Shown: positions 46,122-57,537, numbered from the stretch's first letter. The stretch is DNA of 64,000 nt from Cercis canadensis (GCA_003255065.1 QAOA01003028.1:679030-743029), one strand, 5' to 3'. Notes: generated by a model from the letters alone, not told the origin. Numbers and translations are program-made.

Positions 46122-47548
46122 TGATGAACACACTTTTTATACAATAGTTATTCCTCATACTTAGTCTTTTAAACCTCTTTTGGGCTGAATTGCATAGACT
46201 TAGACTTCATTTCATGACTTAGGATCCATTTATGCTTAATTGCAATTTCCAGCAATACTGGGCATTATATGCTGTCTCTGTGTTTCAGGCATATCTTGAG
46301 TTCTGGATGTCCAAAAATTCCGAGTCATACCTTGTTGGAAAGCTGAGAGAATTGTCTACAACTTTCTTTCAGGGCTCCAAAGCTAATTCGGACGTTCAGA
46401 AGGTCATATGCAGCCTGGAAGCCAGAGAAGACATGCTGTCGCAGGATCCTGACCTACATGCAGTATTTGGGTCATAACTTGAGTTGTAGATGTCATATGG
46501 ACCTGAAACTGGTACCATTGGAAAGCTAACAGACAGAGCTTCAATTGATATGAAGACCGGTTCACCATATTTTATGTGGAAGATGGTCTTATTTGCTGTG
46601 CAAGTTAGCTGACGGTTCCAGACACCTTCTGCCACTTAAATGGGCCTAACTTCCTCATGACAAGTCCAAATGGGCCCAAACCAAAGCCCAATTGAAGCTA
46701 AGGCCCATGGGAACAAGTGTGCCCTAAGGGCAATTTGGGTGTGCATGTAAAATTGGAGGTCTATATCAGCAAGAGGGGGGCAGCCGAAATTCATAATCAA
46801 GTTTTAGATATTTTAGACAGCTTTCTAGTCTTTCCTTAGCTCTTAAGTTTTCTCTTAGATATTTTGTAAGAACTTGGCTTCTCTTGTTCATGGAGGGCTA
46901 ATTCATCAAATCAATCCAGGTTTTGGCTATTCTGATTATTGGTTTTGAGATTATGTGTTGTTGTTATTCATTCAATGATTAATCTGTTTCTTGCTTCCTC
47001 TGGACTATTCTGTTTGGATTGTTAAAATTCGAATTTGGATCTTCATGTGTGATTGCTTAATTGCATGTGATAAAAGAGGATTGTATGGTTGATTAATGTT
47101 TCTGAGCTTTTGGATGGATTAATCACCTTGGCTGGATCATGGACTTAGGTAAAACTAGACTTGAATGTTTGCTTAATTCATTTGGTCTTAGTTAAAACCG
47201 AATTCTGGTTGCTTAACCAGTGGAATCCATAGAACATTGAGAGGCTTCTTGATATGTTTTAAAGGCCAAGAACATGGTTAATAATTGAATGGATCATTAG
47301 AAATCAAGGATGAACTTAAATCAGAATTAGTAAAGACTTGGATTGGTTGCTTTCTCTTAAACTTCACCACTGATAATTAATTTTCGTTAATCACATAAAC
47401 CAACAAAACCCCCCTATTTACATGCTTATTAATATGATTCACTAAATAGAACAATCCTTAGGTTCGACTTAGGGCTACCCCTTGCTGCAAAAAGCTAGGT
47501 AACCGACCTTAAACATTAACTAATTTGAGGAGCCTCGGCAGCTCATCA
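46122..47548 (+). mobile_element. Solo LTR X2, 1427 bp
   Basis: Runs TGATGAACACACTTT to GGCAGCTCATCA, flanked by gttac at 46117-46121 and 47549-47553. The integrase frame resumes immediately after the second gttac (LHGMPRSIVSDRN). Closely related to X1 and X3. No internal sequence, so it arose by LTR-LTR recombination or an equivalent loss. Confidence 0.95.
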
Positions 47549-47553
47549 GTTAC

Positions 47554-48536
47554 ATGGCATGCCAAGGAGTATAGTTTCTGATAGAAACACTAAATTTCTT
47601 TGTCATTTTTGGAGAACTCTATGGACTAAATTGGGCACTAAATTGTTGTATTCCACCATTTGCCACCCACAAACGGATGGGCAAACGGAAGTAACCAATC
47701 GAACCTTGTCCACTTTGTTGAGAACCATCATTCATAAAAATTTAAGGGCTTGGGAAGATTGTATCACGCATATGGAGTTTGCATACAATAGGGCAGTGCA
47801 TTATACCACTAGGATGTCTCCTTTTGAAAGTGCCTATGGTTTTAATCCTCTAACTCCACTTGATTTGTTGCATCTACTATTGCATAAAGGGGTTAGTTTG
47901 GATGGGAAAAAGAGAGCAGATTATATGAAGCAATTGCATGCTAAGGTCAGAACCCAAATAGAGAAAATGAATGACAAGTATGCATCTAAGGCTAACAAGG
48001 GCAGGAAAAGGGTTATTTTTAAACCCGGGGATTTAGTTTGGCTGCATATGCGCAAAGAGAGGTTTCCTTTACAAAGGCAATCAAAGCTCATGCCTCGTGG
48101 TGATGAACCTTTCAAGGTGCTCCAAAAGGTGGCTGAAAATGCCTACAAGCTAGAGCTCCCAGGTAATCCTCAAATTAGATCTACCTTTAATGTTTCTGAT
48201 CTATCTCCGTTCGTTGATACAGATACTAAAGATTTGAGGGCAAATCTTTTTGAAGAGGGAGGGGATGATGCGATTCAAGGTAGCACTGTTAAGGATACCA
48301 AAGATGTCGAGGCAAGGGTGGAAGTCGAGGGTCTGTTGACAAGGGCACGAGCCAAGAAGTTGCGAATCAACGTGGGATTATTATTGCAGCAAGCTTGCAA
48401 GGACTATGCCTTGGAGGGCAGAATTGAAGGGCAAGTCCAGCTGGTCAATTGCATTTCTGCCCAGGATAAGGAACACGGCCGTGTTCCTACTGATACTAGG
48501 CCGTGTCCTGCTACCCGAGAGGGAACACGGCCATGA
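47554..48536 (+). pseudogene. Chromovirus D integrase, second part, running into the LTR
   Basis: A 325-codon frame from 47559: SIVSDRNTKFLCHFWRTLWT (second Asp), CHPQTDGQTEVTNRTLSTLL (catalytic Glu), and the C-terminal module KPGDLVWLHMRKERFPLQRQ and FKVLQKVAENAYKLELPGNP. It ends FEEGGDDAIQGSTVKDTKD, VEGLLTRARAKKL and a stop at 48534-48536. The frame crosses the PPT and about 90 codons of the 3' LTR. No chromodomain is evident. This half has no stop. Confidence 0.93.
48252..48265 (+). other. Chromovirus D polypurine tract
   Basis: gaagagggagggga abuts the TGATGCG start of the 3' LTR while also encoding EEGGD of the pol frame. Confidence 0.88.
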
Positions 48537-49088
48537 GTACAAACCGTGTCCAGACCATGTCTAAAATGGAGCTCTCTGGAAGATGAACACGGGCCGTGTC
48601 ATGGCCGTGTCGCGCCATGTTAGTTCTACGAGTTTTAATTCCTTTTGTTATTTTGAATTAAGGCTTGTTAGTTTTCTCCTGAACTATATAAGGAGCTGAA
48701 GGCCTTTGTCCTCAGCAAGAATCAACAATTTGATAATTGAAATTGAGAGTTTAACTTCTCTTTTCTCTCTAAAGAGAGCTTTGAACCAACTAGGCTAAAG
48801 CTAGCTTGGTTTCCTGAATCTTATCACTCCCTTTCTTCTTCTTGAATCTGGAGTGTGGCGATTCCTCCATTCTTCATCATTGAACGCATTGGTTCTTGAC
48901 TTATCATAGTGTTTGGGAGGTTTAGCTTGTTAAGTTGAGTTGCCCATCCCTTGATTTCAAGGGTCTTCACCTTAATTCTAGTCATCTTTATTTTGTTTAT
49001 TTGAACTCCTGCTAATCTAATTGGGATCCTTGGTCTTACATGGTGTTAAGTTGATTAGATTATCCTAAGTCTCTAGGAAATTGCATCA
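48266..49088 (+). repeat. Chromovirus D 3' LTR, 823 bp
   Basis: Partner of 39927-40749. The palindrome GAACACGGCCGTGTTC is conserved at 48471-48486. Followed by target duplication ttttt and the rest of X1. Confidence 0.94.
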
Positions 49089-49535
49089 TTTTTGGACAGA
49101 TTATTTACCTTGGATGGATTCTGGATTTAGGTAAAACTAAATTTGAATGAGTGCTTAATTCATTTAGTCTTAGTTGATCCAAATTCTGGTTGCTTAACAA
49201 GTAGAGATCCATAGGTTACTTAGAGGCTTCTTGATGTGTTCTAAGGCCAAGAACTAGGTTAATGATGGAATAGATTTTCTGTACTCAAGGATGAATTAAA
49301 ATCAGAATTAGTTAAACTTGGATTGGTTGTTTTCCTTAATTAAGTTTACCACTTTTAATTAACTTATGTTGATCACTTCTACAAAACAAACCCCCCTGTT
49401 TATATGTTCCTTAATCTGATTTCCTAATTAGAATAATCTTTTGGTTAGACTTGGTGTTGCCTTATGCTACAAGTAGCTGTGGTAAACTGACTATAAATTT
49501 CACTAATTTGAAAGCCTTGGTAACTCATCACAACC

Positions 49536-50220
49536 CTTGTAGCTTTTGGAAGAGGTCCCGATAATAATGACTTGGGATGAACCTCTTTTGTATGATGGCC
49601 TTCATGTCCTCCCATGAAGCTATGGGTCTCTCATGGTTTCTCCTCCTATTTAGCACAAGCTGGTCCCACCAAATGATGGTGTAATTCGTGAACTCAACCG
49701 CTGCAAGCATCATTTTCTTCTTTTTGGAATAGTGATGGCAATCAAATACATGCTCCACCTTTTTCTCCCAATCTAAATAGGCTTCTAGATCGTTCTTCCC
49801 TTGAAAGGTTGGAATCTTCATTTTGATCCCACTTAGATCTCAATCTACTTGGAGCTGTCTTGCCCTTCTTTCCCTTCGGTCGCATCTATCAAATCTATAT
49901 GGGTCTTCGACAATGCTTTGATGACGCTCATCTTGACCTTCATAAGCATCTCTTGCCCTTTTCCCTCCTCTATTGTGTCTCACATAGTCTCCTTGGATCT
50001 TAGAATTACTATGTCCACTTCTTTCTTCTTCATCATCAACAACCCTCTTATTCATCCTTCTTGCTTCGGGAACCCGAGGTGGTTGTCCTCCATGTAAATC
50101 TTCCTCATACCTCCCCATTCAGTCATGCAACTCATCAAACCTCATATTGATCCTCTTGAATTGTTGATGCATGGCACGAAGTGCAAAGACTTGACTCCCA
50201 GCCTCACTCTCTCTATCTAT
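49536..50220 (-). pseudogene. Chromovirus C gag, N-terminal part
   Basis: The frame corresponds to A gag from its start, but the first codon is ATA (50220-50218) where A has ATG. Then FKRINMRFDELHD, a stop, MGRYEEDLHGGQPPRVPEAR, a charged region, [20 protein letters not shown], and [19 protein letters not shown], after which X1 is inserted. Two stops near 50118 and 49838. Confidence 0.87.
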
Positions 50221-50424
50221 GGTGTCTTAAACCTGTAAAAAAATGTTAGCAAGAAACCTTACCAACTCCTCACGTGTTTGCACTCAAGAATGTCACTCAT
50301 ACTCGTGTTTAGGCACACTAGTTAGTTTTTACCCTCTAATGCACTCACACACTCTTGCCTTTGTCCACTCTTACTTTTCTTCCTTAGTTCTTTGTAGAAC
50401 TAATGAGCAAATTAAGAGCTTAGG
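50221..50424 (-). other. Chromovirus C leader, cut by element E
   Basis: Matches the leader of A at 3411-3570 in order (tcctcacgtgtttgcact is shared). The match stops at the TG of the E LTR, so E is inserted here. Confidence 0.8.
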
Positions 50425-52516
50425 TGATGCGAATCAGCTTGCTACATGCCCTAACACTAGGAGTGTTCATGATCCCTTGCTTAGAGTTGGAGGCCCGATG
50501 ATTAGAAGCAGAGCTAACCGAGTGAGAGAGGCGCTGTTGAGCCTAGTCCAAGAGGTGCAGACCAAGGAAAGAGTAATTGGGCTAAGTTCAGAGTTGAGAT
50601 GGATCACTTATCTGTCTCTTGTAGAAGGTGCACATGGGTGATGAGCTGCTGAGGCTCCTCAAATTAGTAAAAGTTTAAGGTCAGTTACCTAAGCTACTTG
50701 TAGCATAAGGCAGCCCTAAGTCGAACCTAAGGATTATTCTAAGTAGTGAATCATATTAAGAAACATATAAACAAGGGGGTTTGATTTGTTCAAGTGTTTA
50801 ACAAAAATTAATTGTAAGTGGTAAACTTTAGGGAAAACAACCAATCTAAGTCTTAACTGATTCTGATTTTAATCTATCCTTGATTTTCAATGATCCATTC
50901 AATTATTAACCATGTTCTTGGCCTTAGAAAACATCAAGAAGCCTCTCAGTCTTCTATGGATGTCCACTAGTTAAGCAACCAGAATTCGGATTAACTAAGA
51001 CTAAATGAATTAAGCAAACATTCAAGTCTAGTTTTACCTAAGTCCATGATCCTGCCAAGGTAATTAATCCATCCAAAAGCTTAGAAACATTAATTAACCA
51101 TACAATCCTCTTTTATCACATACAATTTAGCAATGAACACATGAATAATCCAAATCCGAATTTAAGCAATTCAAACAAAATATTTCAGAGGATTGAAAGA
51201 ACTTGATTAACAACTAAATGAATAACAACAACACATAATCTCAGAATCAATAATTAGAACAGCCAAAACCTGGATTGATTTGATGATTTAGCCCTCCATG
51301 AACAAGATAAGCCAAGTTCTTACAAAATATCTAGAGAGAAAACTTAAAGACTAAGAAAACTTGAAAAACTATCTAAAATATCCTAAGTCTTGATTCTCAT
51401 TTTCGGCTGCCTCTTCTTGAACATATAGACCTCCAAAATTACATGCACAACCAAATTGCCCTTAGGGCACACTTGTTCCCATGGGCCTTAGCTTTCATTG
51501 GGCTTTGGTTTAGGCTCATTTGGACTTGTCATGAGGAAGTTAGGCCTATTTAAGTGCCAACAGGTTTCTGGAACCATCAGCCAACTTCGACATAAAATAA
51601 GAACCTCTACAATATAAAATCTGGTAAACCGGTTTTCATAACAATTGAAGCTCTGTCTGTTACCTTTCCAATGGGACCAGTTTTAAGTCCATATGACACT
51701 AAATCTCAAGTTACGGCCCAAACACTGCATGTAGGTCAGGATCCTGCGACAGCATGTCTTCTCTAGCTTCCAGGCTGCATATGACCTTCTGGACGTCTGA
51801 ATTGGCTTTGGAACTCTGAATGAAAGTTGTAGATAATTCTCTCAGCTTTCCTACAAGGTATGACTCAGAATTTTTAGACATCCAGAACTAAAGATATGCA
51901 TGAAACACAGAGATAGCATATAATGCTCAGTATTGTTGAAAAATGCAATTAGGCACAATTGGATCCAAAGTCATGAAATGAGGTCCAAGTCTACTCAATT
52001 CAGCCCAAAAGAGGTTTAAAAGACTAAATTGTATAAAAAGTGTGTTCATCAATGGGCTAGCTTGGAGCCCAAGTTTGGAGCAGGCCGAAAATTATGTTTA
52101 ATTTAATTAGTTTTATCTTTGGGCCTTTATGTTTATGGGCCAAAATATTTAATTAGTTTTAAATTCATTTTTAATATTTTGGGCCTTATGTCTATAGGCC
52201 AAAATGGGTATTAAGGTTTTATTTAACATTCTTAGAGGATCCATCATAGCTTGTAGCCTCCTAGTCAAATTGCCTATATAAGGAATTCATGTATGCCTTT
52301 GCAAAACAGTTTTGAGATTAATATTATTCAATTTCTGAATTATTGAGTTTCTCTGGGTTGAGAGCTTCCCTGTTGTTCTTGGGCAAAGAACCGAACCTGA
52401 ACTTACCAATGATCCTTCTTTGTTAAGGGTTCACCCTATTGAGATAACCAAGGTCATCCCACAGTTTGGTATCCAAGCACTCCGTTCCGATTCTTCTAGG
52501 TGACGAGAACGCATCA
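50425..52516 (+). repeat. Element E 5' LTR, split by X3
   Basis: Pieces 50425-50638 and 52057-52516, about 674 bp. It begins with a pol tail-like frame VGGPMIRSRANRVREALLSL and ends GAGAACGCATCA. TATA-like CTATATAAGG at 52274-52283. The second piece is partly repeated after the N at 52664. Confidence 0.83.
50639..52051 (-). mobile_element. Solo LTR X3, 1413 bp, inverted
   Basis: Plus strand runs TGATGAGCTGCTGAGG to GTGTGTTCATCA, the reverse complement of the X2 layout. Target duplication atggg at 50634-50638 and 52052-52056. Inserted in the LTR of E in the opposite orientation. Confidence 0.94.
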
Positions 52517-53065
52517 GTTGGTATCAGAGCTTTGACTCCTTGGAGTTTCAATCGGTATTCCTAAAACCCCCTATTTTATTTTTATTTTATCAATCTTATT
52601 TGTTTGAGTCAATCATCTTCTACCCCATTTGCTATTGAGTCAATTTTGTTTTTATTTTCATANCTAGTCAAATTGTCTATATAAGGAATTCATGTATGCC
52701 TTTGCAAAACAGTTTTGAGATTAATATTATTCAATTTTTGAATTATTGAGTTTCTCTGGGTTGAGAGCTTCCCTGTTGTTCTTGGGCAAAGAACCGAACC
52801 TGAACTTACCAATGATCCTTCCTTGTTAAGGGTTCACCCTATTGAGATAACCAAGGTCATCCCACAGTTTGGTATCCAGGCACTCCGTTCCGATTCTTCT
52901 AGGTGACGAGAACGCATCAGTTGGTATCAGAGCTTTGACTCCTTGGAGTTTCAATCGGTATTCCTAAAACCCCCTATTTTATTTTTATTTTATCGATCTT
53001 ATTTGTTTGAGTCAATCATCTTCTACCCCATTTGCTATTGAGTCAATTTTGTTTTTATTTTCATA
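52260..53065. repeat. Contig-overlap duplication around N at 52664
   Basis: About 403 bp before the N (LTR end, PBS, start of leader) recur after it with very few changes. Two LTR ends with two PBS in a row are not a real element structure. Confidence 0.88.
52519..52530 (+). other. Primer-binding site, element E
   Basis: TGGTATCAGAGC two bases after the LTR. The copy at 52922-52933 is the assembly duplicate. Confidence 0.9.
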
Positions 53066-53834
53066 TCAGTTTCATTCTTCGTTTGTGTCATTTAATTTTC
53101 TAGTCAAGTTTTTCCCTACTGTTTTTCCCTTCCATTATTATTTGGCTGTTTTCCTTGTGTTTCTTGTTTTGTGTTTAAGAGTCACGTCTAGATCTGTATA
53201 ATTCCTTGTGTGGTAATTAGGGTTTGCAGAGTCCAAGTCCTATTTGTTCAGTAGAGTCCTAGTACTTTTCGAATTCAAAAAAAAAAAGACAAAAAAAATA
53301 ACCCTAGAAACGAGAAAAAGGGGTTTAGACCCCTGAAACAGTAGAATTTGGCTAAAATCACACGACACGTATTATAATGCGTTTTGCTCAAAAGGTTGTT
53401 TCCACTTGAAAAAGTGTCCTATTTTGTTCAAAACGGACACTATTGACTTTTCTGGTTAACATAAGATCCAATCGAGACGGAAAAAAAAAGGAATTTGTGC
53501 TAGGGCCGAAATCAAAAGGGATTTATGGACTTTTGTTTAACCTAAAAGACTCTTAAATCAAATTTTCTTGAGTCGTCCATTCTTTTCTTGTTCCAATAGA
53601 AACCATTGTTCATTGTTTTATTCGAGTCCTGGTTTTTTACTTGGAGTCTTGTGTGGCTTTCTTGTCATTTTTTTGTTTTATCACCTTTCCTCCTTGATAA
53701 GTTCTTGGCAGGTTCTTGTTTAAGGGCTTCTAAGGGAATTTGAGTGAAAAAAGGCAAGAGTGGTGAGCATATTATCGGGAAAAAACCAATTGAGTGTAAA
53801 CACGAGTAAAACACGTGAGGTGAGTGTATACAAC
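52531..53834 (+). other. Element E leader, no gene
   Basis: T-rich untranslated leader including the duplicated block. Only fortuitous short frames. Confidence 0.78.
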
Positions 53835-55052
53835 ATGGATCAGGAAGAACCATTCACCAAAAGTCATATGGATGCATATATGAATGCAATGCAAGACCAA
53901 ATTGCAGCATTGAGAATGGGCACCGAGGACAGATTAGAGAGGTTAGAACACCTAGTTTCACCTAAAACAAAAACTAAAACAACTAGACCTTTTCGGTATT
54001 CTGAGGAGCAGGAAGAAGACTATTCTGAAGTTGAAATCGAGACCAGAAGAGAGAGGAGGGCAACCCTTTGTCATGATAATAACCTAGGGAGTATAAAAAT
54101 GAGAATCCTTACATTTCAAGGTAAAAGTGATCCTGAACTTTACCTAGATTGGAAAAGGAAGGTGGAACATATTTTTAAGTGCCATGAATACTCTGAAGAA
54201 AATAAAGTGAAGCTGGCAGTAGTTGAATTCACTGATTATGCTAGTATTTGGTGGGATCAGCTAATGATTAACAGATGTAGAGATAGTGAGAGACCTATTC
54301 GATCATGGGCTGATATGAGAGCCGTGATGAGGAAACGGTTTGTACCTAGACATTACTATAGAGATTGTTTCAAGAAACTGCAAGATTTGAAACAGGGATC
54401 TATGAGTGTGGTTGAGTACAACGGTGAGATGGAGATAGCCATGATGAGGGCTAGTATTGATGAGAACCGTGAGGCAACCATGACACGGTTTATTAATGGC
54501 TTGAAGCGAGAGATTGCTAAAGTGGTGGAGATGAGTCACTATGTAGAGATGGAGGACTTGGTGCATAAAGCCGAGCATGTAGAGCGACAATTGAAAGCTA
54601 GAGCAGCTTCTAGATTCGATGTTCCTTCCAGAACTTCAAACTGGAAACCGAATTGGAAGGATAATCCTCACACAGCTCCAAAGCTGATAGAAGACACAAG
54701 ACCAAGGCCTACAGGTTCTACTCCTATTTCCCAAGGTAAAACAAAATATAACCTTTCTTCTAAGTCGCGTGACATCAAATGCTACAGGTGTCAAGGGCAT
54801 GGACATATATCTTCTGAATGTCCCAATAGAAGGAAAGTTGTTATGCTTGCTACTGGTGAGTATGATAATGAGGAGGAATCTATTGTTACACCTGGTTGTG
54901 AAGACATGCCACCCTTAGAAGATGCTAGTGACGTGGAGGGAATTGACGACTCCCTTCCAGATCAGTATTTGATGGTGTCCAGGTGTGTGTTCAACATGCA
55001 ACTGAGGGAATATGACGTCGAAGAGCACCGCGAGCATATCTTTCAAAATTGA
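53835..55052 (+). CDS. Element E Gag
   Basis: A continuous frame, open from 53760; MDQEEPFTKSHMDAYMNAMQ at 53835 is the likely start because it corresponds to the gag start of related elements. A coiled segment (residues 15-45), an acidic/basic stretch, and the gag core (about residues 90-270: SIKMRILTFQGKSDPELYLD, VVEFTDYASIWWDQLMINR, MTRFINGLKREIAKVVEMSH) precede a CCHC knuckle CYRCQGHGHISSEC near residue 340. It forms the particle and binds RNA. This is the longest intact gag here. A TGA at 55050 (probably a former CGA) separates it from protease. Confidence 0.9.
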   Translation: MDQEEPFTKSHMDAYMNAMQDQIAALRMGTEDRLERLEHLVSPKTKTKTTRPFRYSEEQEEDYSEVEIETRRERRATLCHDNNLGSIKMRILTFQGKSDPELYLDWKRKVEHIFKCHEYSEENKVKLAVVEFTDYASIWWDQLMINRCRDSERPIRSWADMRAVMRKRFVPRHYYRDCFKKLQDLKQGSMSVVEYNGEMEIAMMRASIDENREATMTRFINGLKREIAKVVEMSHYVEMEDLVHKAEHVERQLKARAASRFDVPSRTSNWKPNWKDNPHTAPKLIEDTRPRPTGSTPISQGKTKYNLSSKSRDIKCYRCQGHGHISSECPNRRKVVMLATGEYDNEEESIVTPGCEDMPPLEDASDVEGIDDSLPDQYLMVSRCVFNMQLREYDVEEHREHIFQN

Positions 55053-55311
55053 TGCTTGGTGGGAGACAAGATATGTAGCGTTATTATTGACAGTGGATCT
55101 TGTACTAATGTTGCTAGTACCTTGGCAGTAGAGAAGTTGAATTTACCTACTCTTCCACACCCCTCGCCTTATAGGCTAAGGTGGTTGAATAATAGAAGAG
55201 ACCTATGGGTAACCAAGCAGGTTAGGATTGCATTTACCTTTAGCACTTTTAAAGATGAAGTACTGTGTGATATGGTGCCTATGCATGCTTGTCACATTTT
55301 GTTGGGGCGAC
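55053..55311 (+). pseudogene. Element E protease, cut by F
   Basis: In frame with gag after one TGA: CLVGDKICSVIIDSGSCTNV with an intact DSGS active site, RLRWLNNRRDLWVTKQVRIA, DEVLCDMVPMHACHILLGR, after which F begins. RT and later domains are displaced outside the window. Confidence 0.88.
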
Positions 55312-57537
55312 TGATTGGAAATGTCGCTTAACCAATTAAATTAAACTGAATCCCCTAATTAGAATGCAATAGAGGGCATAATCCGGGTTTGTCTCATAAG
55401 GAATGCAATGTGTAATCAATAATTTCAAGTTAAAAACAAGGGATTGTAAAACAGAATTGTATTTCTAGATTGTAAAAAGCATAATTGAAATAGGATTAAT
55501 TAAGTTAATTAAAACGTAACCTAGCTAGACATTCATCCATAAACCGGTTTGATCCATCCTAGATTAACATGAGTGATTAAGTCCAAATGCAGCAATGCTA
55601 ATTGAGTTTAATCACAACCAAAATCTCTAATTGTGACTAATTATTCCTACTAAGTTATCACTTAGAATTCGATTAACCTCATTTAATTACTAATCTTGTA
55701 ATCACAATGATTAAGCAATTAGTGGCTAATTTGAAAATCGAACATCAATTAGCAATTCTTCAAAGGATTCATAAACAGAATTAAAGATTAATCAATCTAA
55801 ATTCTATTTCACACCTAAACATCCATATAAATCACAAAGATCTCCATGATCCATATAAAATATCCAGACAATCAGAATCCAATGAAAAACGAAATTGCAT
55901 CAAGCTTAATCAAATTAAGTACATAATCTCAAGAACAAAACCGAATTTAATCAGAAGTCTAACTTGGTTACAAGAGTTCTACTCCTCCATGGTAATGAAA
56001 TCCAAGCTCCAATGAGGGAAGAAAACCATTGTTCAATAATTTCCAGCAAATACAAGAGAGAAAACTAAAACTGTCTAGTCTAGAATTGATAGCTCGTCCG
56101 CCTCCATTCTCTGATTATAACCTCCTAATTTCATGCACACCTAATTTACCTCTAACCTAGTTTAAACCTCTGGACCTCAGCTTCAAATGGGCTCCAGTTT
56201 GGGCCTAATTGGGCCTGAATTGATGAAGTTAAGCCCATTTAAGTCCATCTAGGTCCATATAGGTCTCTGGACTAATCAGCTATTTTCGACAGGTAATAAG
56301 ACTATCTTAAATTCATAATTTGTTGAGCTGGCCTTCATAAAAATTTAAGCCCTGTGCCTTAGCTTTCCAATGGGATCAGTTTCAAGTCCATACGACATTT
56401 ACAGAACAAGTTATGGTCCAAACACTGCATGTGGATCAGGATCCAGCGGCAGCAACTCTACTCTGACTTCCGGGTTAAATTTGACCCACTGAATGTCTAA
56501 ATTGGCCTTGGAGGTCTGAATGAAAGTTGTAGATAATCCTCGTAGCTTTCCTACAAGGTAAGAATCACAANAATTCTATTTCACACCTAAACATCCATAT
56601 AAATCACAAAGATCTTCATGATCCATATAAAATATCCAGACAATCAGAATCCAATGAAAAACGAAATTGCATCAAGTTTAATCAAATTAAGTACATAATC
56701 TCAAGAACAAAACCGAATTTAATCAGAAGTCTAACTTGGTTACAAGAGTTCTACTCCTCCATGGTAATGAAATCCAAGCTCCAATGAGGGAAGAAAACCA
56801 TTGTTCAATAATTTCCAGCAAATACAAGAGAGAAAACTAAAACTGTCTAGTCTAGAATTGATAGCTCGTCCGCCTCCATTCTCTGATTATAACCTCCTAA
56901 TTTCATGCACACCTAATTTACCTCTAACCTAGTTTAAACCTCTGGACCTCAGCTTCAAATGGGCTCCGGTTTGGGCCTAATTGGGCCTGAATTGAGGAAG
57001 TTAAGCCCATTTAAGTCCATCTAGGTCCATATAGGTCTATGGACTAATCAGCTATTTTCGACAGGTAATAAGACTATCTTAACTTCATAATTTGTTGAGC
57101 TGGCCTTCATAACAATTGAAGCCATGTGCCTTAGCTTTCCAATGGGACCAGTTTCAAGTCCATACGACATTTACAGAACAAGTTATGGTCCAAACACTGC
57201 ATGCGGATCAGGATCCAGCGGCAGCAACTCTACTCTGACTTCCGGGTTAAATTTGACCCACTGAATGTCTAAATTGGCCTTGGAGGTCTGAATGAAAGTT
57301 GTAGATAATCCTCGTAGCTTTCCTACAAGGTAAGAATCACAATTTTTAGACATTCAGAACTAAAGATATACCTGAAATATAGAATAGTGCCAAAACCCTA
57401 ATAATGCTGAAAAACACACTTAAGCCCAATTTGAACCTAATTAATAAAATATGACTCAAGTCTAATCAAATAGGCCCAAAATAAGATTAGGAGGTTAAAA
57501 ATGTGGATTAATTAATATAGAAAAATACTGTTCATCA
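55312..57537 (-). repeat. Element F left LTR (inflated by assembly duplication)
   Basis: Plus strand runs TGATTGGAAATGTCGC to ACTGTTCATCA. Removing the duplicate around 56571 gives about 1450 bp, matching the 1454-bp right LTR. LTR text is related to that of X1-X3 (shared aatgaaagttgtagataat, ttagctttccaatgggacca). Confidence 0.87.
55798..57345. repeat. Contig-overlap duplication around N at 56571
   Basis: About 773 bp (55798-56570) recur after the N to 57345 with few substitutions, doubling half of the LTR. Same pattern as the other four N joins. Confidence 0.9.

Larger units (their letters stand above)
39927..49088 (+). mobile_element. Chromovirus D, complete but mutated
   Basis: LTRs of exactly 823 bp at both ends, TSD ttttt (39922-39926, 49089-49093), methionine-type PBS, gag, protease, RT, RNase H, integrase and PPT in order. 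Integrase is split by solo LTR X2. RT wording ([40 protein letters not shown]) and a pol frame running into the 3' LTR suggest a CRM-like chromovirus; the clade is inference. At least eight in-frame stops make it non-autonomous now. Confidence 0.94.
38939..49530 (+). mobile_element. Solo LTR X1, split by chromovirus D
   Basis: Two pieces, 38939-39926 and 49094-49530, together about 1425 bp, align to X2 (1427 bp) end to end. Flanks are caacc at 38934-38938 and 49531-49535, and gag of C is in frame across the empty site (KLQGL then TQGSK). It ends CTCATCA. The first bases read taataaaaacg where X2 has tgatgaacac, so the 5' TG is mutated. No internal region is present, so it is a solo LTR. Confidence 0.92.
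36765..50424 (-). mobile_element. Chromovirus C, internally deleted, with nested inserts
   Basis: Minus strand: leader 50424-50221, gag 50220-49536 continuing at 38933, protease 38429-37833, then a junction from the protease-RT linker straight to the pol C-terminus, the PPT and the 3' LTR. RT, RNase H and integrase are missing. Solo LTR X1 (carrying D) splits gag, and E is inserted in the leader. C is itself inserted in B gag. Confidence 0.87.
50425..55311 (+). mobile_element. Ty3/gypsy element E (chromovirus-like), 5' part
   Basis: LTR (split by X3), PBS, leader, gag and the start of protease on plus. F interrupts protease at 55311, and the rest is beyond the window. LTR start TGATGCGAATC resembles that of D, but gag is clearly diverged from D. 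The left flank ttagg would be its target duplication; the partner is not visible. Confidence 0.88.

Noticed and set aside
47559..48536. Chromodomain at the integrase C-terminus of D
   Set aside because: The sequence after the KLELP module is acidic and then RARAKK-type; no chromodomain aromatic pattern is visible.
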